A stretch of DNA of 56,163 nucleotides, taken from an alpha proteobacterium SCGC AAA015-N04 (GTDB lineage: Bacteria > Pseudomonadota > Alphaproteobacteria > Puniceispirillales > Marisalimonadaceae). Positions 19,636-31,346 of this stretch are shown one piece after another. The stretch spans positions 174,405-230,567 of the forward strand of contig KB910521.1 of the NCBI GenBank assembly GCA_000383115.1. Direction: 5' to 3'. Numbering within the stretch: the stretch's first letter is position 1; every line of letters begins with the position of its first letter. The position numbers were made by a program, and so were the translations under genes. The notes beneath the pieces are model-generated. The model was not told where the DNA came from and did no database searches. It saw nothing but the letters and a program-made list of their open reading frames with translations.

Positions 19636-20751
19636 CTATTTTTTAAAACCACTAATTGCAATATTCATGGCATCTTTAGGATTATTAATAATTCCTACTA
19701 TATCAAAAATATTTTCTATATTGTCTCTTTTCATTAATTTGAACATGCCACTTATTATTTTATTTGCAACTAAAGGTCCTTCAAATGTAAGAGAAGAATA
19801 TAATTGAACTAAATGTGCTCCACATAAAATTTTTACATAAGCGGTCTTACTGTCTGACACACCACCAGCTGCAATTAAATATAATTTATAATTATTATTT
19901 TTAATTATTTTGTTTGCTTGCGACAAAATATCAGTTGATTTTTTAAATAGTGGTTCTCCAGATAAACCACCTAATTCGTTAGATTTATTTGATTTTAGAT
20001 TGCTATCTCTATCTAATGTAGTGTTAGAAATAATCAATCCAAAAATTTTTTGAGAATAGGCTGTTTCAATAATAGATTTTAATGTTTGCATATTTATATC
20101 TGGAGCAATCTTCAAAAAAATTGGTAACTTTTTATTTAAAGAATTGGATATTGAAATACCCTGTTTAACAAAGTTTATAATTTTTTCTAAGTTCTCTTTT
20201 TTTTGAAATTCTCTTAATTTAGGGGTATTAGGTGAAGATACATTTATGGAAATATAGTCAGCAAATTCTGACAAATTTTCAGCAAGCACTTTATAATCGT
20301 TAAACCTATCTTCGCTATCTTTATTGGGACCAATATTAATTCCTACTAGAAAATTACTTCCAACTGGAAATCTTTTTCTATAGCCCTCTAATTTATTTCT
20401 TGCTTCTAACATTCCTAAATTGTTAAAACCATTTCGATTTATTATAGCTTTATCTTTTTCTAATCTAAAGATTCTTGGTTTTGGATTACCATATTGAGAT
20501 ACTGGTGTAATAGTGCCAACCTCAGTGAAACCAAAATTCAAAAATTGAACTTTGTCTATAACCTCCGCATTTTTATCAAAACCAGCAGCAACGCCAAGTA
20601 AATTTTTAAAAATCAAATTACCGACTTTTACTGGAATTACACTTTGTTTCAATCTTGGATGTATACCAAGTCTCAAAAATTTAATGGTTAATTTATGAGC
20701 AATTTCTGGATCAAGTTTTCTTACAAAAAAAGTGATAAATTTCCAAATCAT
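19636..20751 (-). CDS. pyrD: Dihydroorotate dehydrogenase, quinone-dependent (class 2)
   Basis: Oxidises dihydroorotate to orotate in pyrimidine synthesis and passes electrons to ubiquinone at the inner membrane. The 371 residues include the N-terminal membrane-associating helix found only in class 2 enzymes (WKFITFFVRKLDPEIAH). AAGFDKNAEV and NRNGFNNLG bind FMN. ISINVSSPNTPKLR carries the catalytic serine of class 2, where class 1 has cysteine. Its start overlaps the stop of lysK by 4 bases, so the two are co-translated. Confidence 0.96.
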   Translation of the reverse strand: MIWKFITFFVRKLDPEIAHKLTIKFLRLGIHPRLKQSVIPVKVGNLIFKNLLGVAAGFDKNAEVIDKVQFLNFGFTEVGTITPVSQYGNPKPRIFRLEKDKAIINRNGFNNLGMLEARNKLEGYRKRFPVGSNFLVGINIGPNKDSEDRFNDYKVLAENLSEFADYISINVSSPNTPKLREFQKKENLEKIINFVKQGISISNSLNKKLPIFLKIAPDINMQTLKSIIETAYSQKIFGLIISNTTLDRDSNLKSNKSNELGGLSGEPLFKKSTDILSQANKIIKNNNYKLYLIAAGGVSDSKTAYVKILCGAHLVQLYSSLTFEGPLVANKIISGMFKLMKRDNIENIFDIVGIINNPKDAMNIAISGFKK

Positions 20752-22358
20752 TTAAGCTTTTCTTTAACTAAGTTACCTGTAATAACGTTTTCTAATAATT
20801 TTATAGTTGGTTCAATCCCATAGAGTTTAATGAAACTTCCCATTCTAGGCCCTTCAGATTGTCCCAGAACAGTCTCATACAGACCTTTGAACCATTCACG
20901 TAAATTTTCATATTCAAGTGTTTTTCCAATTGAAAATACGATAGATTGAATATCATCAGAAGAAGTCTCATTATTTAATGTTGATAAAGTGTTTATTAAT
21001 TCAGAAATACCTTTTCTCTCTTTTTCATTTGGAAGTCTGTACTGCTTTTGAGGTTCTATTTTCTCTTTGTAATAATTAACTGCTAAATCAATTAAATCAT
21101 CTAATTCTTTAGTTCTTTTTGAATCGGGTGAGTAGGTTTTAACATATCCCCATACTATATCTGGATCACTTGCGTAACATACAGACACTAAATTTAACAA
21201 TAAAGTATATGTAACTGGAATATTATTAAATTTTGGTGAACCTTTATGTAAATGCCATACAGGATTATCAATTTTTTCATAAATTTCCTGTTCAGAAAAT
21301 TTTTTCAAATGCGAAAAATATTCATCGGTGGTTTTTGGTATAACATCAAAAAAAAGTCTCTTAGCTCTTTTGGGATTTGCATACATAAAAAGACTTAAAG
21401 ATTCAGGTGAACCATATCTCAACCACTCTTCTATAGATAAACCATTACCTTTTGATTTTGAAATCTTTTCACCATTATTATCTAGAAAAAGCTCATATGA
21501 AAAACCTGATGGAGGTGTTCTTCCAAGGAGCCTCAATATTTTACTAGATAAAATTACACTTTCAGATAAGTCTTTACCTGACATTTCATAATCTACCCCT
21601 AGAGCGAACCAACGCATTGCCCAATCACATTTCCACTGTAACTTACATGATCCGCTAAGAATAGATACAGTAACTAATTCTTTGGTATCTTGATCAACAT
21701 AACTTACAGTATTGTTTTTGGTATCGATTGAAGTAATATTAACTTGCAAAACTTTTCCAGATTTAGGGCAGATGGGAAGAAATGGGCTATAAGTTTTTTT
21801 GCGATCTTCACCTAAAGTAGGCAAAATTATATTTTTTATTTTTTCGTAATTTAATAAAAATTTTTTGAGCGCATCATCAAATTTTCCACTTTTATAACAT
21901 TCTGTAGCTGAAACAAATTCATAATCGAAATTAAAATGATTTAAGAATTCTTGTAGTTTATGATTATTATGATCACCAAAACTACTAAATTTTTCAAAAG
22001 GATCTGGAACACTAGTTAGGGGATGATCAATAAATTTTTCAAGTAAATCTTTGTTTGGAACATTTTCTGGAATTTTACGAAAGCCGTCCATGTCGTCTGA
22101 AAAACAAATTAGCCTTGTATTTCTTCCAGTTAAAACTTCAAATGCATTCCGTACTATGTTAGTTCGCGCAACCTCACCAAATGTTCCAATATGAGGAAGT
22201 CCTGAGGGACCATACCCAGTTTCAAATAATATTGGGATATTATTATCTTTAGAAGCAGAACTCTCAATTTTATCCAATCTGTCCCTTAAACTTCTAGCTT
22301 CAACAAAAGGCCAAGCGTTAGATTTTTCTGCAAATTTTTTAATTTCTGATTTTTCCAT
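20748..22358 (-). CDS. lysK: Class I lysyl-tRNA synthetase
   Basis: Charges tRNA-Lys. This is the class I enzyme of archaea and many Alphaproteobacteria, unrelated to the class II LysS. The 536 residues have a HIGH-like PHIG at 55-58 (GPSGLPHIGTFGE) and a KMSKS-like KISKSKG near residue 297. A predicted helical anticodon-binding C-terminus follows. No second LysRS is in the window. It heads the lysK-pyrD pair. Confidence 0.96.
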   Translation of the reverse strand: MEKSEIKKFAEKSNAWPFVEARSLRDRLDKIESSASKDNNIPILFETGYGPSGLPHIGTFGEVARTNIVRNAFEVLTGRNTRLICFSDDMDGFRKIPENVPNKDLLEKFIDHPLTSVPDPFEKFSSFGDHNNHKLQEFLNHFNFDYEFVSATECYKSGKFDDALKKFLLNYEKIKNIILPTLGEDRKKTYSPFLPICPKSGKVLQVNITSIDTKNNTVSYVDQDTKELVTVSILSGSCKLQWKCDWAMRWFALGVDYEMSGKDLSESVILSSKILRLLGRTPPSGFSYELFLDNNGEKISKSKGNGLSIEEWLRYGSPESLSLFMYANPKRAKRLFFDVIPKTTDEYFSHLKKFSEQEIYEKIDNPVWHLHKGSPKFNNIPVTYTLLLNLVSVCYASDPDIVWGYVKTYSPDSKRTKELDDLIDLAVNYYKEKIEPQKQYRLPNEKERKGISELINTLSTLNNETSSDDIQSIVFSIGKTLEYENLREWFKGLYETVLGQSEGPRMGSFIKLYGIEPTIKLLENVITGNLVKEKLK

Positions 22359-22433
22359 AACTTATTTCAAATTATTTTTATCATTGCTATATGAGTTAAT
22401 AAAAGTAGGCAACAAATAATATAATAATTAATC

Positions 22434-22472
22434 AAAAAAAAACACCCCTAACCATTTATAGCTAGAGGTGTT
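22434..22472 (-). terminator. Rho-independent terminator after groEL
   Basis: On the minus strand, 23 bases after the groEL stop, AACACCTCTA (22463-22472) can pair with TAGGGGTGTT (22441-22450), including one U-G wobble, around a 12-base loop. A run of at least nine U follows (22442 down to 22434). It is the clearest terminator in the window, and it insulates groESL from lysK-pyrD. Confidence 0.88.
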
Positions 22473-22494
22473 AAAATAATATAGTATTTCAGGA

Positions 22495-24183
<1,689 letters not shown>

Positions 24184-24222
24184 TCAAATTATAAAGTAAC
24201 TATTATTTAATTTAGGGATTAA

Positions 24223-24510
24223 TTAACCCATTATCCCCATGATATCGCTTTCTTTCATGATCAAAAGATCTTTGCCATCAAGCTTAACTTCCGTACCGGA
24301 CCATTTTCCAAAAAGTACAACATCACCTTCTTTGACATCCAAAGGTTGAATCTTACCAGTCTCGTCACGTGCTCCAGAACCTGCTGCAATAATCTTACCT
24401 TGCATTGGCTTTTCTTGTGCTGAATCCGGAATAATTATTCCACTAGCTGTTTTTTCCTCTGCTTCGAGACGCTCAACAACAACTCTATCGTGAAGTGGCC
24501 TAAACTTCAT
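24223..24510 (-). CDS. groS: Co-chaperonin GroES
   Basis: Lid of the GroEL chamber. It has 95 residues, starts [16 protein letters not shown] and carries the mobile loop [17 protein letters not shown]. The family's [16 protein letters not shown] is near the C-terminus. An AGGGAG-type ribosome site precedes the start. The leader holds a candidate heat-shock promoter, described separately. Confidence 0.98.
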   Translation of the reverse strand: MKFRPLHDRVVVERLEAEEKTASGIIIPDSAQEKPMQGKIIAAGSGARDETGKIQPLDVKEGDVVLFGKWSGTEVKLDGKDLLIMKESDIMGIMG

Positions 24511-24569
24511 GCCTTTTCTCCCTTGTTAAAAATGTTAAAGTCAAACAATAAACACGTTATTGATCTGGT

Positions 24570-24600
24570 TTAGATAGTGTACTTCTGATGAACTTTCAAG
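24570..24600 (-). promoter_or_regulatory. Candidate RpoH (sigma-32) heat-shock promoter for groESL
   Basis: On the minus strand CTTGAAAG (24600 down to 24593) is followed, 18 bases after the CTTG, by CTATCT (24578 down to 24573). This resembles the alphaproteobacterial RpoH pattern of a CTTG -35 and a CYTATNT -10. The start of transcription would fall about 55 bases before groES. No CIRCE inverted repeat (the HrcA operator) is visible in the leader. The match is by eye. Confidence 0.5.
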
Positions 24601-24678
24601 ATAAAATAAAAAAAATATTTAAAATGTTGTTTTTAATAAAAAACACCACATATAACAATAAATAAATAAATCAATAAA

Positions 24679-25689
24679 ATGCAACTAACTCCTAATTCAA
24701 AATTCGTAAGCCTATGGCTTTACACTATAATCACTATGGTAGTACTAATGATATTAATTGGTGGTATTACCAGATTGACAGATTCTGGCTTATCTATGGT
24801 TGAATGGCGACCGATTTGGGGATTCTTACCTCCCATTTCAGATTTAGAATGGGAAAGAGTTTTTTCATTATATATTAACACACCTGAATATACTTTGAAA
24901 AATCAAGGAATGAACATCACGGAATTTAAAAAAATATTTTTTTGGGAATATTTTCATAGGTTATGGGGAAGATTAATTGGGATAGCTTTTATTATCCCTT
25001 TGATTATTTTCTACTTTTTTAACAAAATTCCAAATTCAATTTTACTAAAGTTATTGGTTGTTTTGTTGTTAGGAAGTTCACAAGCAATAATAGGTTGGTG
25101 GATGGTAAAATCTGGTCTTGTAGATGACCCTACAGTTTCACAATATCGTTTAGCTATTCATTTATCTAATGCATTGGTAATATTGTTTCTTTTATTGTGG
25201 ACATTATTAGAATTTAAAAACGGCAATTCAAAAATTAAATTAGACTTTAGTTTTCTAATTTTTTGTTTTTTATTTACGACAATTGTCGCTGGTGCATTTG
25301 TTGCTGGAATGGATGCTGGTTTAATGTACAACGAATATCCCTTGATGGGATATAAATTAATTCCAGAAAATTATGGTGAATATGGATTTTTGGATCCATT
25401 TGAAAATCCTGCATCAGCTCAATTTCATCATAGGCATATTGCGTTGTTAACTACAATTTGTATACTGATTTATTGCTATATAAATTTTACGCAAAGTAGC
25501 GACATGTTTGTAAAAAAATGCTCCCTTTTAATCTGTGCAATAGTGTGTTCTCAATTTTTCTTAGGTATATATACTTTACTAAACATGGTTCCAGTATACT
25601 TGGGAGCACTTCATCAAAGTGGAGCTGTACTACTATTCATATCTCTAACAATTATAATGCATAGACTGAATTTAATAAAAACTAATTAA
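24679..25689 (+). CDS. ctaA: Heme A synthase (CtaA/COX15 type)
   Basis: Integral membrane enzyme that oxidises the C8 methyl of heme O to give heme A for aa3-type cytochrome oxidase. The 336-residue protein has about eight hydrophobic spans. Signature segments are [18 protein letters not shown], the heme-ligand [12 protein letters not shown], and FHHRHIALL in the second half. [21 protein letters not shown] is typical of the COX15-like branch of Alphaproteobacteria and mitochondria. It implies a heme-copper oxidase elsewhere in the genome. Its 3' end overlaps aspS by 8 bases, convergently. Confidence 0.95.
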   Translation: MQLTPNSKFVSLWLYTIITMVVLMILIGGITRLTDSGLSMVEWRPIWGFLPPISDLEWERVFSLYINTPEYTLKNQGMNITEFKKIFFWEYFHRLWGRLIGIAFIIPLIIFYFFNKIPNSILLKLLVVLLLGSSQAIIGWWMVKSGLVDDPTVSQYRLAIHLSNALVILFLLLWTLLEFKNGNSKIKLDFSFLIFCFLFTTIVAGAFVAGMDAGLMYNEYPLMGYKLIPENYGEYGFLDPFENPASAQFHHRHIALLTTICILIYCYINFTQSSDMFVKKCSLLICAIVCSQFFLGIYTLLNMVPVYLGALHQSGAVLLFISLTIIMHRLNLIKTN

Positions 25690-27451
25690 GATTAGTTTTT
25701 TTATCCAACTTAATACCTAATTCTCTTAATTGAAGGTGATTTATTTCGTTTGGAGCTTTCATCATTAAATCTTCTGCTTTACCAGTCATCGGGAATAGAA
25801 TAACTTCTCTAATGTTTGGTTCGTCAGCTAATAACATTACAATACGATCAATTCCTGGAGCTATACCGCCATGAGGAGGTGCGCCAAACTTGAATGCATT
25901 AATCATAGCTGGAAATTTATTATCAACGACCTCCGGTTTGTGACCTGCAATTTCAAAGGCTTTATACATTATATCTGGAACATGATTTCTTATAGCACCA
26001 GATGAAAGCTCAATCCCGTTACACACTAAATCATATTGATATGCCAGAATATCCAATGGATTTTCATTCAATAATGCTTCCATACCCCCTTGTGGCATAG
26101 AAAATGGGTTATGCGAAAATTCTATTTTGCCAGTATTTTTGTCTATTTCAAACATAGGGTAGTCTACTATCCAACAAAATTTAAATATATTGTTTTCAAT
26201 TAATTCTCTATCTGTTGCAATTTTAACTCTTGCTTTTCCTGCTAAATTTGCTGCATCAGTTTCTAATGCGCAAGAAAAGAACAAAGCATCTCCATCATTT
26301 AAATTAAATAAAGTCTTCATTTCAATAGCTTTTTCAATTCCTAATGCATTTGCAATTGGCCCTTTAGCTGTGTTTTCACTAAAAATAATATATCCCATTC
26401 CAGGAGCGCCTTCTTCTTGAGCCCAACTATTCATTCTATCAGCAACTGAACGTGAACCGCATTTTGGTCCAGGTATACCTCTTACTACAGATCCATTTTC
26501 AATAGATTTTGCGAAAATAGTAAAACCAGAGTTTCTAAAAATATCTGTTACATCTTTAATCTCAAGAGCAAATCTTAGATCAGGTTTATCATTTCCATAT
26601 TTTAACATTGAATCTTTGTAAGTAATTTTTTGGAAAACATCATCAATGCTCTTGCCTGAATATTTTTTAAAAACTTCTTTAATCACAGGTTCTACAACCT
26701 GAAAAACATCATCCTGTTCTACATATGACATTTCTAAATCAAGCTGATAAAATTCACCTGGTGATCTGTCTGCCCTACTATCTTCATCCCTAAAACATGG
26801 TGCTATTTGAAAATATTTATCAAATCCCGATACCATTATTAGTTGTTTGAATTGCTGAGGAGCTTGTGGCAAAGCATAAAACTTACCTTTGTTAAGCCTA
26901 GAAGGGACTAAAAAATCTCTGGCGCCTTCTGGGCTAGAAGCAGTTAGAATAGGGGTTTGAAATTCTAAAAATCCTAACTCTAACATTTTATTTCTAATAG
27001 TCTGAATAACTTTAGATCTTAAAACAATATTGGTATGAGGCCGACTTCTTCTTAGATCTAGAAATCTAAATTTCAATCTAGTTTCTTCACCATAATCTTC
27101 ATCTGAATTAACTTGCAAAGGCAATGCTTTTGATAGGGAAATAATTTCTAATTCAGACAAATTAATTTCTACTCTACCTGTTGGTAAATTGTCATTTATA
27201 GTTTCCTCAGACCTTTCTACAACTTTTCCTGAAACAGTTATTACACTTTCTAATGGTAAGCTCTCAAATATAGAAAAATTCTCATTTGATGAGTCAACAA
27301 CTACTTGTGTTAATCCGTAATGATCTCTCAAATCTAAAAATATTAATTGTCCATGATCCCTTTTTCTATGAACCCAGCCTGATAACTTTACCTGATCGTT
27401 AACGTTTTCAATTCTTAATTCATCACATTTATGTGTTCTATATTTATGCAT
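25682..27451 (-). CDS. aspS: Aspartyl-tRNA synthetase, bacterial type
   Basis: Class II aminoacyl-tRNA synthetase with 589 residues. It has an N-terminal OB-fold anticodon domain ([23 protein letters not shown], given here as its start and end features), the bacterial GAD insertion domain, class II motif 2 [19 protein letters not shown] and motif 3 [20 protein letters not shown]. Whether it also charges tRNA-Asn (non-discriminating form) cannot be read by eye. It is followed upstream on the same strand by the DUF1289 gene, 10 bases away. Confidence 0.97.
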   Translation of the reverse strand: MHKYRTHKCDELRIENVNDQVKLSGWVHRKRDHGQLIFLDLRDHYGLTQVVVDSSNENFSIFESLPLESVITVSGKVVERSEETINDNLPTGRVEINLSELEIISLSKALPLQVNSDEDYGEETRLKFRFLDLRRSRPHTNIVLRSKVIQTIRNKMLELGFLEFQTPILTASSPEGARDFLVPSRLNKGKFYALPQAPQQFKQLIMVSGFDKYFQIAPCFRDEDSRADRSPGEFYQLDLEMSYVEQDDVFQVVEPVIKEVFKKYSGKSIDDVFQKITYKDSMLKYGNDKPDLRFALEIKDVTDIFRNSGFTIFAKSIENGSVVRGIPGPKCGSRSVADRMNSWAQEEGAPGMGYIIFSENTAKGPIANALGIEKAIEMKTLFNLNDGDALFFSCALETDAANLAGKARVKIATDRELIENNIFKFCWIVDYPMFEIDKNTGKIEFSHNPFSMPQGGMEALLNENPLDILAYQYDLVCNGIELSSGAIRNHVPDIMYKAFEIAGHKPEVVDNKFPAMINAFKFGAPPHGGIAPGIDRIVMLLADEPNIREVILFPMTGKAEDLMMKAPNEINHLQLRELGIKLDKKTNLN

Positions 27452-27461
27452 TTGAAAATTC

Positions 27462-27653
27462 CTATAAATTAGAATTAAATTTCGTAAGAGATCTATTTTT
27501 AATCTTTTTCATAATCTCTAAGGCTTTTTTATTGTTTATCTGTGGCCAACTAGCAATCTCATCAGACGAACGCAAACATCCTGTACATAATTTACTTTTA
27601 GGATCAATTGAACAAACTCCTACACAAGGACTAATTTTATTTATTTGCTTCAT
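27462..27653 (-). CDS. DUF1289 small cysteine protein
   Basis: Function unknown. The 63-residue protein has the DUF1289 pattern: [22 protein letters not shown] with four cysteines (C10, C14, C23, C26) that probably bind zinc or an iron-sulfur cluster, then a tryptophan (SWPQI). Many proteobacteria have such a gene beside unrelated housekeeping genes. It sits between the DJ-1-like gene and aspS with gaps of about 10 bases, so all three may share a transcript. Confidence 0.88.
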   Translation of the reverse strand: MKQINKISPCVGVCSIDPKSKLCTGCLRSSDEIASWPQINNKKALEIMKKIKNRSLTKFNSNL

Positions 27654-27663
27654 TTAAAATCCT

Positions 27664-28224
27664 CTATGTCTCTTTATTCTCTTTGATAACTTGCGCGAGC
27701 ATTTCTAAAAGATCAGTAATACCGGACTCACCACTTGTTGCAGTAATTAGGTTTTTATCTCTAACCGTTGGTTTATCAATAATTTCTGCTCCAGCCGCTA
27801 TCAAAAGAGCAGTGTCTGCATCAGAAGCTGCAACCTTCCTACCCTTTGCAGCATCTATTGTGGTTAACAGGATTGTTGATATACCGGCTAAACCAACAGG
27901 TTCATCTTCTCTAAGAAATGCTCTTAAAATTCTTCTTACATGCAAATCATTACTTAATGTTTCAATCTGATTAAATCCTCCAGGTATTATGAGAGCATCA
28001 TAGTCAATTGCTAAAGTCTCAACTACAGATTGGTCAACTGGATAAGATAATCCCCATTTCTGTGAGGCCCAACCATTAGTCGTACCAATATCTCGAGAAA
28101 TTATAGTATAAGAACCCCCAGCGTCTAAAATTGTTTTCTGTATTATTAAAAATTGCTCTTCATTAAAACCACTTGCAACCATCACAGCAATTTTTTTACC
28201 TTTAAAAGCTGATGTATAAGACAA
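27664..28224 (-). CDS. DJ-1/PfpI-like protein lacking the nucleophile cysteine
   Basis: The 186 residues have the DJ-1/PfpI fold pattern: KIAVMVASGFNEEQF with the conserved glutamate, YDALIIPGGFNQIE, and a C-terminal ITATSGESGITDLLEML. At the nucleophile elbow, where family members have A-I-C-H/G, this protein reads GLAGIST; it contains no cysteine anywhere. It therefore cannot be a cysteine-dependent glyoxalase, deglycase or protease. It most resembles the DJ-1-like C-terminal domain of large-subunit catalases, which also lacks activity, but it stands alone. Role unknown. Confidence 0.8.
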   Translation of the reverse strand: MSYTSAFKGKKIAVMVASGFNEEQFLIIQKTILDAGGSYTIISRDIGTTNGWASQKWGLSYPVDQSVVETLAIDYDALIIPGGFNQIETLSNDLHVRRILRAFLREDEPVGLAGISTILLTTIDAAKGRKVAASDADTALLIAAGAEIIDKPTVRDKNLITATSGESGITDLLEMLAQVIKENKET

Positions 28225-28296
28225 AATATACTCCTAAGTTTTTGTTTTAATTTCTATAAAAGATTTAATTTATCTTATCAAGTAATCTAGTGAAAA

Positions 28297-29982
28297 TTAA
28301 ATTTTCCATTTTATAGTTTTTCTATTGATAAGGGTAATTGTGAGTAACAATAAGATTGGAAAAAATATTTGAAAAAATGTCGCAATTCCCAGATCTTGTT
28401 TAGAACCACTCAAAGCTAAATTTAGAGCCTCGACTGTCAAGGTTGTTACTCGGCCTGCTCCTATGAAATACACTGGTACATATAAAGAAAAAGAAACTAT
28501 AACCCCTATAGCAAATGAAGTCAAAAGTGAAGGAAAAACTAATGGTATTTTAATTTTTAATAACCTTTCTATTCTATTTATTCCTAAACTAGAAGCTATT
28601 TTTATATAATCAGATTTTACTTCTCTTATAGCTGGAGCAAGTATAATAAAACAATATGGAATTACATAAAATAATTGAACAAATATTAGAGGCATTAAAA
28701 AACTATTAAAGTTAAAGAAAATTATAAAGCTTTGCATGCCAATCAAAAAAGAAATTTGAGGAATAAATAAGGGAATAAATATAATCCATTCAAATTGAGT
28801 TTTTTTCACGTTTAAATAGTCTAATAATTCAACCCATATGATTGTCAAAAATGATGATAATAATGAAACTATTAAAGGTATAAATATAGAAATAAATATT
28901 AGTGATTCGTTTTGATTATAAAAGCTTAAAAAACTATCTATATTTAGATCATTTGGAAAAAAATTTGGAAAATACCACTTTTCACTAAATCCCCACAATA
29001 TAGAAGAAATTATACCTATAAAAGATAATAAAAATAAACTTACACCAAAGCATAAAATAACAAATTTAAAAAACTGGGATTTAAATGAAGTAATTTTTAA
29101 AAAAAAAATATAAAAATATTGTAGTTTAACAATTTTCTCTAAAACAAACCAGAATATGAACAAAGTAATAATTACCAATAGTTGAATTAGAGATAAATTG
29201 GAAGCTATAAAAAATGATTCTATATTTGAAGATTGAAAAATTTGTAAAATTCTTACTGATAAAGTTGATGGAGTTGATGGTGCCAGAAGTAAAGACATAT
29301 CAACTACAGATGATGAAAATGCAATGATTATAAAGACAACAAGTCTAATTTTTTTGTATATGATTGGAAATATTAATATAAACCAAGTAGAAAAACTTGA
29401 ATGCTGAAGTGATTTTCCTAAGTCAAAAATTTTCGTTGCAGAAAACTCTTTCAAAGCTGATAAAGAAACTAAAATGATGAACGGAATTTCTTTGAGCATA
29501 AGTCCTAATATTAAAAAAAAACCATATTCATCTGGAAATATATAAGAGTTTGGAGGTCTATCAAAACCGGTCAACCAAGGTGAAATAGATCTTAATAACA
29601 ATCCACTTGGAGACAATAGAAAAATTAAACCAATAGCCATTGTGATGTGTGGTAGAGCAATTAAAGGTGTAATAATAATTTTTATATAATAATAAAATTT
29701 TGTTTTAAAAAAATATAAAAGAATTATTTGGGAAAAAAATAACGCTAAAACAGTTGATACTAAACCAGTAAAAATTGACAATATTATTGACTTATAAATC
29801 CCTGGGATATTCATTGATATATAAAAATAATTTAAACTAAATTCCTCTTTTCCTAAAATTGGAAAATAATTAAATGATGGAAAAAAAAAACCAAAAAAAC
29901 CAGAAAGTATTGGAATAATAATAATTATTCCAATAATTATTATAGAAATTTTGGAAAGAAACCGACAGAAATCATTTACCAT
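28297..29982 (-). CDS. ABC transporter permease, fused double (YnjC-like)
   Basis: Inner-membrane permease of 561 residues with two consecutive binding-protein-dependent transport domains and about 12 hydrophobic spans. Two EAA-type loops are seen: IFDLGKSLQHSSFSTWFILI (about residue 190) and KIASSLGINRIERLLKIKIP (about 470). Fused permeases of this type occur in the Fe3+/thiamine/YnjC group. It lies 7 bases after the binding-protein gene. No ATPase gene follows or precedes, which is unusual for this operon. Confidence 0.85.
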   Translation of the reverse strand: MVNDFCRFLSKISIIIIGIIIIIPILSGFFGFFFPSFNYFPILGKEEFSLNYFYISMNIPGIYKSIILSIFTGLVSTVLALFFSQIILLYFFKTKFYYYIKIIITPLIALPHITMAIGLIFLLSPSGLLLRSISPWLTGFDRPPNSYIFPDEYGFFLILGLMLKEIPFIILVSLSALKEFSATKIFDLGKSLQHSSFSTWFILIFPIIYKKIRLVVFIIIAFSSSVVDMSLLLAPSTPSTLSVRILQIFQSSNIESFFIASNLSLIQLLVIITLFIFWFVLEKIVKLQYFYIFFLKITSFKSQFFKFVILCFGVSLFLLSFIGIISSILWGFSEKWYFPNFFPNDLNIDSFLSFYNQNESLIFISIFIPLIVSLLSSFLTIIWVELLDYLNVKKTQFEWIIFIPLFIPQISFLIGMQSFIIFFNFNSFLMPLIFVQLFYVIPYCFIILAPAIREVKSDYIKIASSLGINRIERLLKIKIPLVFPSLLTSFAIGVIVSFSLYVPVYFIGAGRVTTLTVEALNLALSGSKQDLGIATFFQIFFPILLLLTITLINRKTIKWKI

Positions 29983-29989
29983 TTATGAC

Positions 29990-31234
29990 CTAATTATTTG
30001 AGCCATATTTTTCTATCCACCCTTCTTCTATGGCTTTGACCCACGAAGGGTGTGGCTCCTCCAACTTCATTGTTAACTCCTTATTTGAGAGTGTTGCAAT
30101 GCCTCTAGGAAGAATAGAAAATTTATTTTTCCACTCTTTATCTAATTTTTCCACTGAAATCACACTTGGATCACCCCAAAAATTTTTGTCTTGTTTTTTT
30201 AATTGTGCTTCTGGTGATATTAAAAAATTGACAAAAATTTTAGAAGCAGTCTTTTTACCAGAATTATATGGTATTGCCAAAAAATGGACATTTGCAAGAG
30301 TTCCATCTTTATGTATGTAACTTCTTACTGTCTTGGGTAACTTTCGCTCTGATATTGCATTTGATGCATGCGCTATATTAAATGCCATTCCAATGTCAAT
30401 CTCTCTTTCTGCGACTAATTCTGTTAAAGCCAAATAATTAGGAGGGTAATTTTTTCCTTCTCTCCAAAAATAAGGAGTTGTCTGATCTAACCATTTCCAT
30501 AGTGGGTTTAGAGTATTTTTATGTTTATGAATAACATACTCTGATTTCAACAAGCTTTTATCATCTATCAATTCAACTAAAATTTGTTTTAAAAAACTAG
30601 TCCCCGTAAAGTCTGGTGGCTGAGGAAAGGTAAACCTTCCTTTATTTTTAGTAATATAGTCTTTTAATTCAATTGCCGATCTTGGAGGATATTCAATATA
30701 TTTGCTATCATAATAAAAATTTAATTGTGATACTCCCCAAGGCATTTCCATACCTTCTGTAGAAATTCCGAAATCATTTAACAAGCTCGGGTTGTTATCA
30801 AAATCTAAATATTTTGAATTTGGCAAGTCTTTTATCCAATATCCAGTAAGAAGCATATTATTTTTTTTCATTACTGAAAAATTTTCTCCATTAATCCATA
30901 CTAAATCGACAGCTCCATTATTATCTCTTTTAACAGTTTTTTCTGATAAAATTCTTGCTACTACATTAGCAGTATCAGATACTTTGACATGTTTAACTGT
31001 GATATTATATCTTTTCTTAACTTCATCTGATGCCCATTTAATATATGAGTTTATATTCTTTGCTCCACCCCAAGCATGAAAGAAAATAGTTTGCCCAGAA
31101 ACCTCTCTAGTTTTTATTTCCCAATCTTTCTTTTTTCCTGTAGCATTGGAAATTGTACTAATTATAGAAAACATACAAATAAAAAAAATTTTAAAAGATA
31201 CTTTAGTTAAATTATTGGCTAATTTTAAATACAT
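29990..31234 (-). CDS. ABC transporter substrate-binding protein, YnjB-like
   Basis: Periplasmic solute-binding protein of 414 residues. The N-terminus has a signal peptide ending near SNATGKKKD. IFFHAWGGAKNINSYIKWA and VDLVWINGENF match the E. coli YnjB type, whose ligand is unknown (thiamine-like or metal complexes have been proposed for relatives). MPWGVSQLNFYYDS and FPQPPDFTGTSFLKQ are further shared blocks. It heads a two-gene unit with the permease. The divergent YggT gene begins 112 bases away, and that gap holds one perfect DnaA-box-like 9-mer that I treat as chance. Confidence 0.85.
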   Translation of the reverse strand: MYLKLANNLTKVSFKIFFICMFSIISTISNATGKKKDWEIKTREVSGQTIFFHAWGGAKNINSYIKWASDEVKKRYNITVKHVKVSDTANVVARILSEKTVKRDNNGAVDLVWINGENFSVMKKNNMLLTGYWIKDLPNSKYLDFDNNPSLLNDFGISTEGMEMPWGVSQLNFYYDSKYIEYPPRSAIELKDYITKNKGRFTFPQPPDFTGTSFLKQILVELIDDKSLLKSEYVIHKHKNTLNPLWKWLDQTTPYFWREGKNYPPNYLALTELVAEREIDIGMAFNIAHASNAISERKLPKTVRSYIHKDGTLANVHFLAIPYNSGKKTASKIFVNFLISPEAQLKKQDKNFWGDPSVISVEKLDKEWKNKFSILPRGIATLSNKELTMKLEEPHPSWVKAIEEGWIEKYGSNN

Positions 31235-31346
31235 TTAGATTTACCTCAAAGATTATTCTTGAATAGACAAATATTGATATTAAATATATTAATATCGATG
31301 ATAGTTATTATCCACAAATACTCAACACAGAAATAGCTATATAATT

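Noticed and set aside
31308-31316. Perfect DnaA box TTATCCACA in an AT-rich intergenic gap, considered as a possible origin
   Set aside because: Only one box is present, and at this base composition about one chance copy of the 9-mer is expected in 56 kb on both strands. No cluster of boxes or repeated 13-mers accompanies it.
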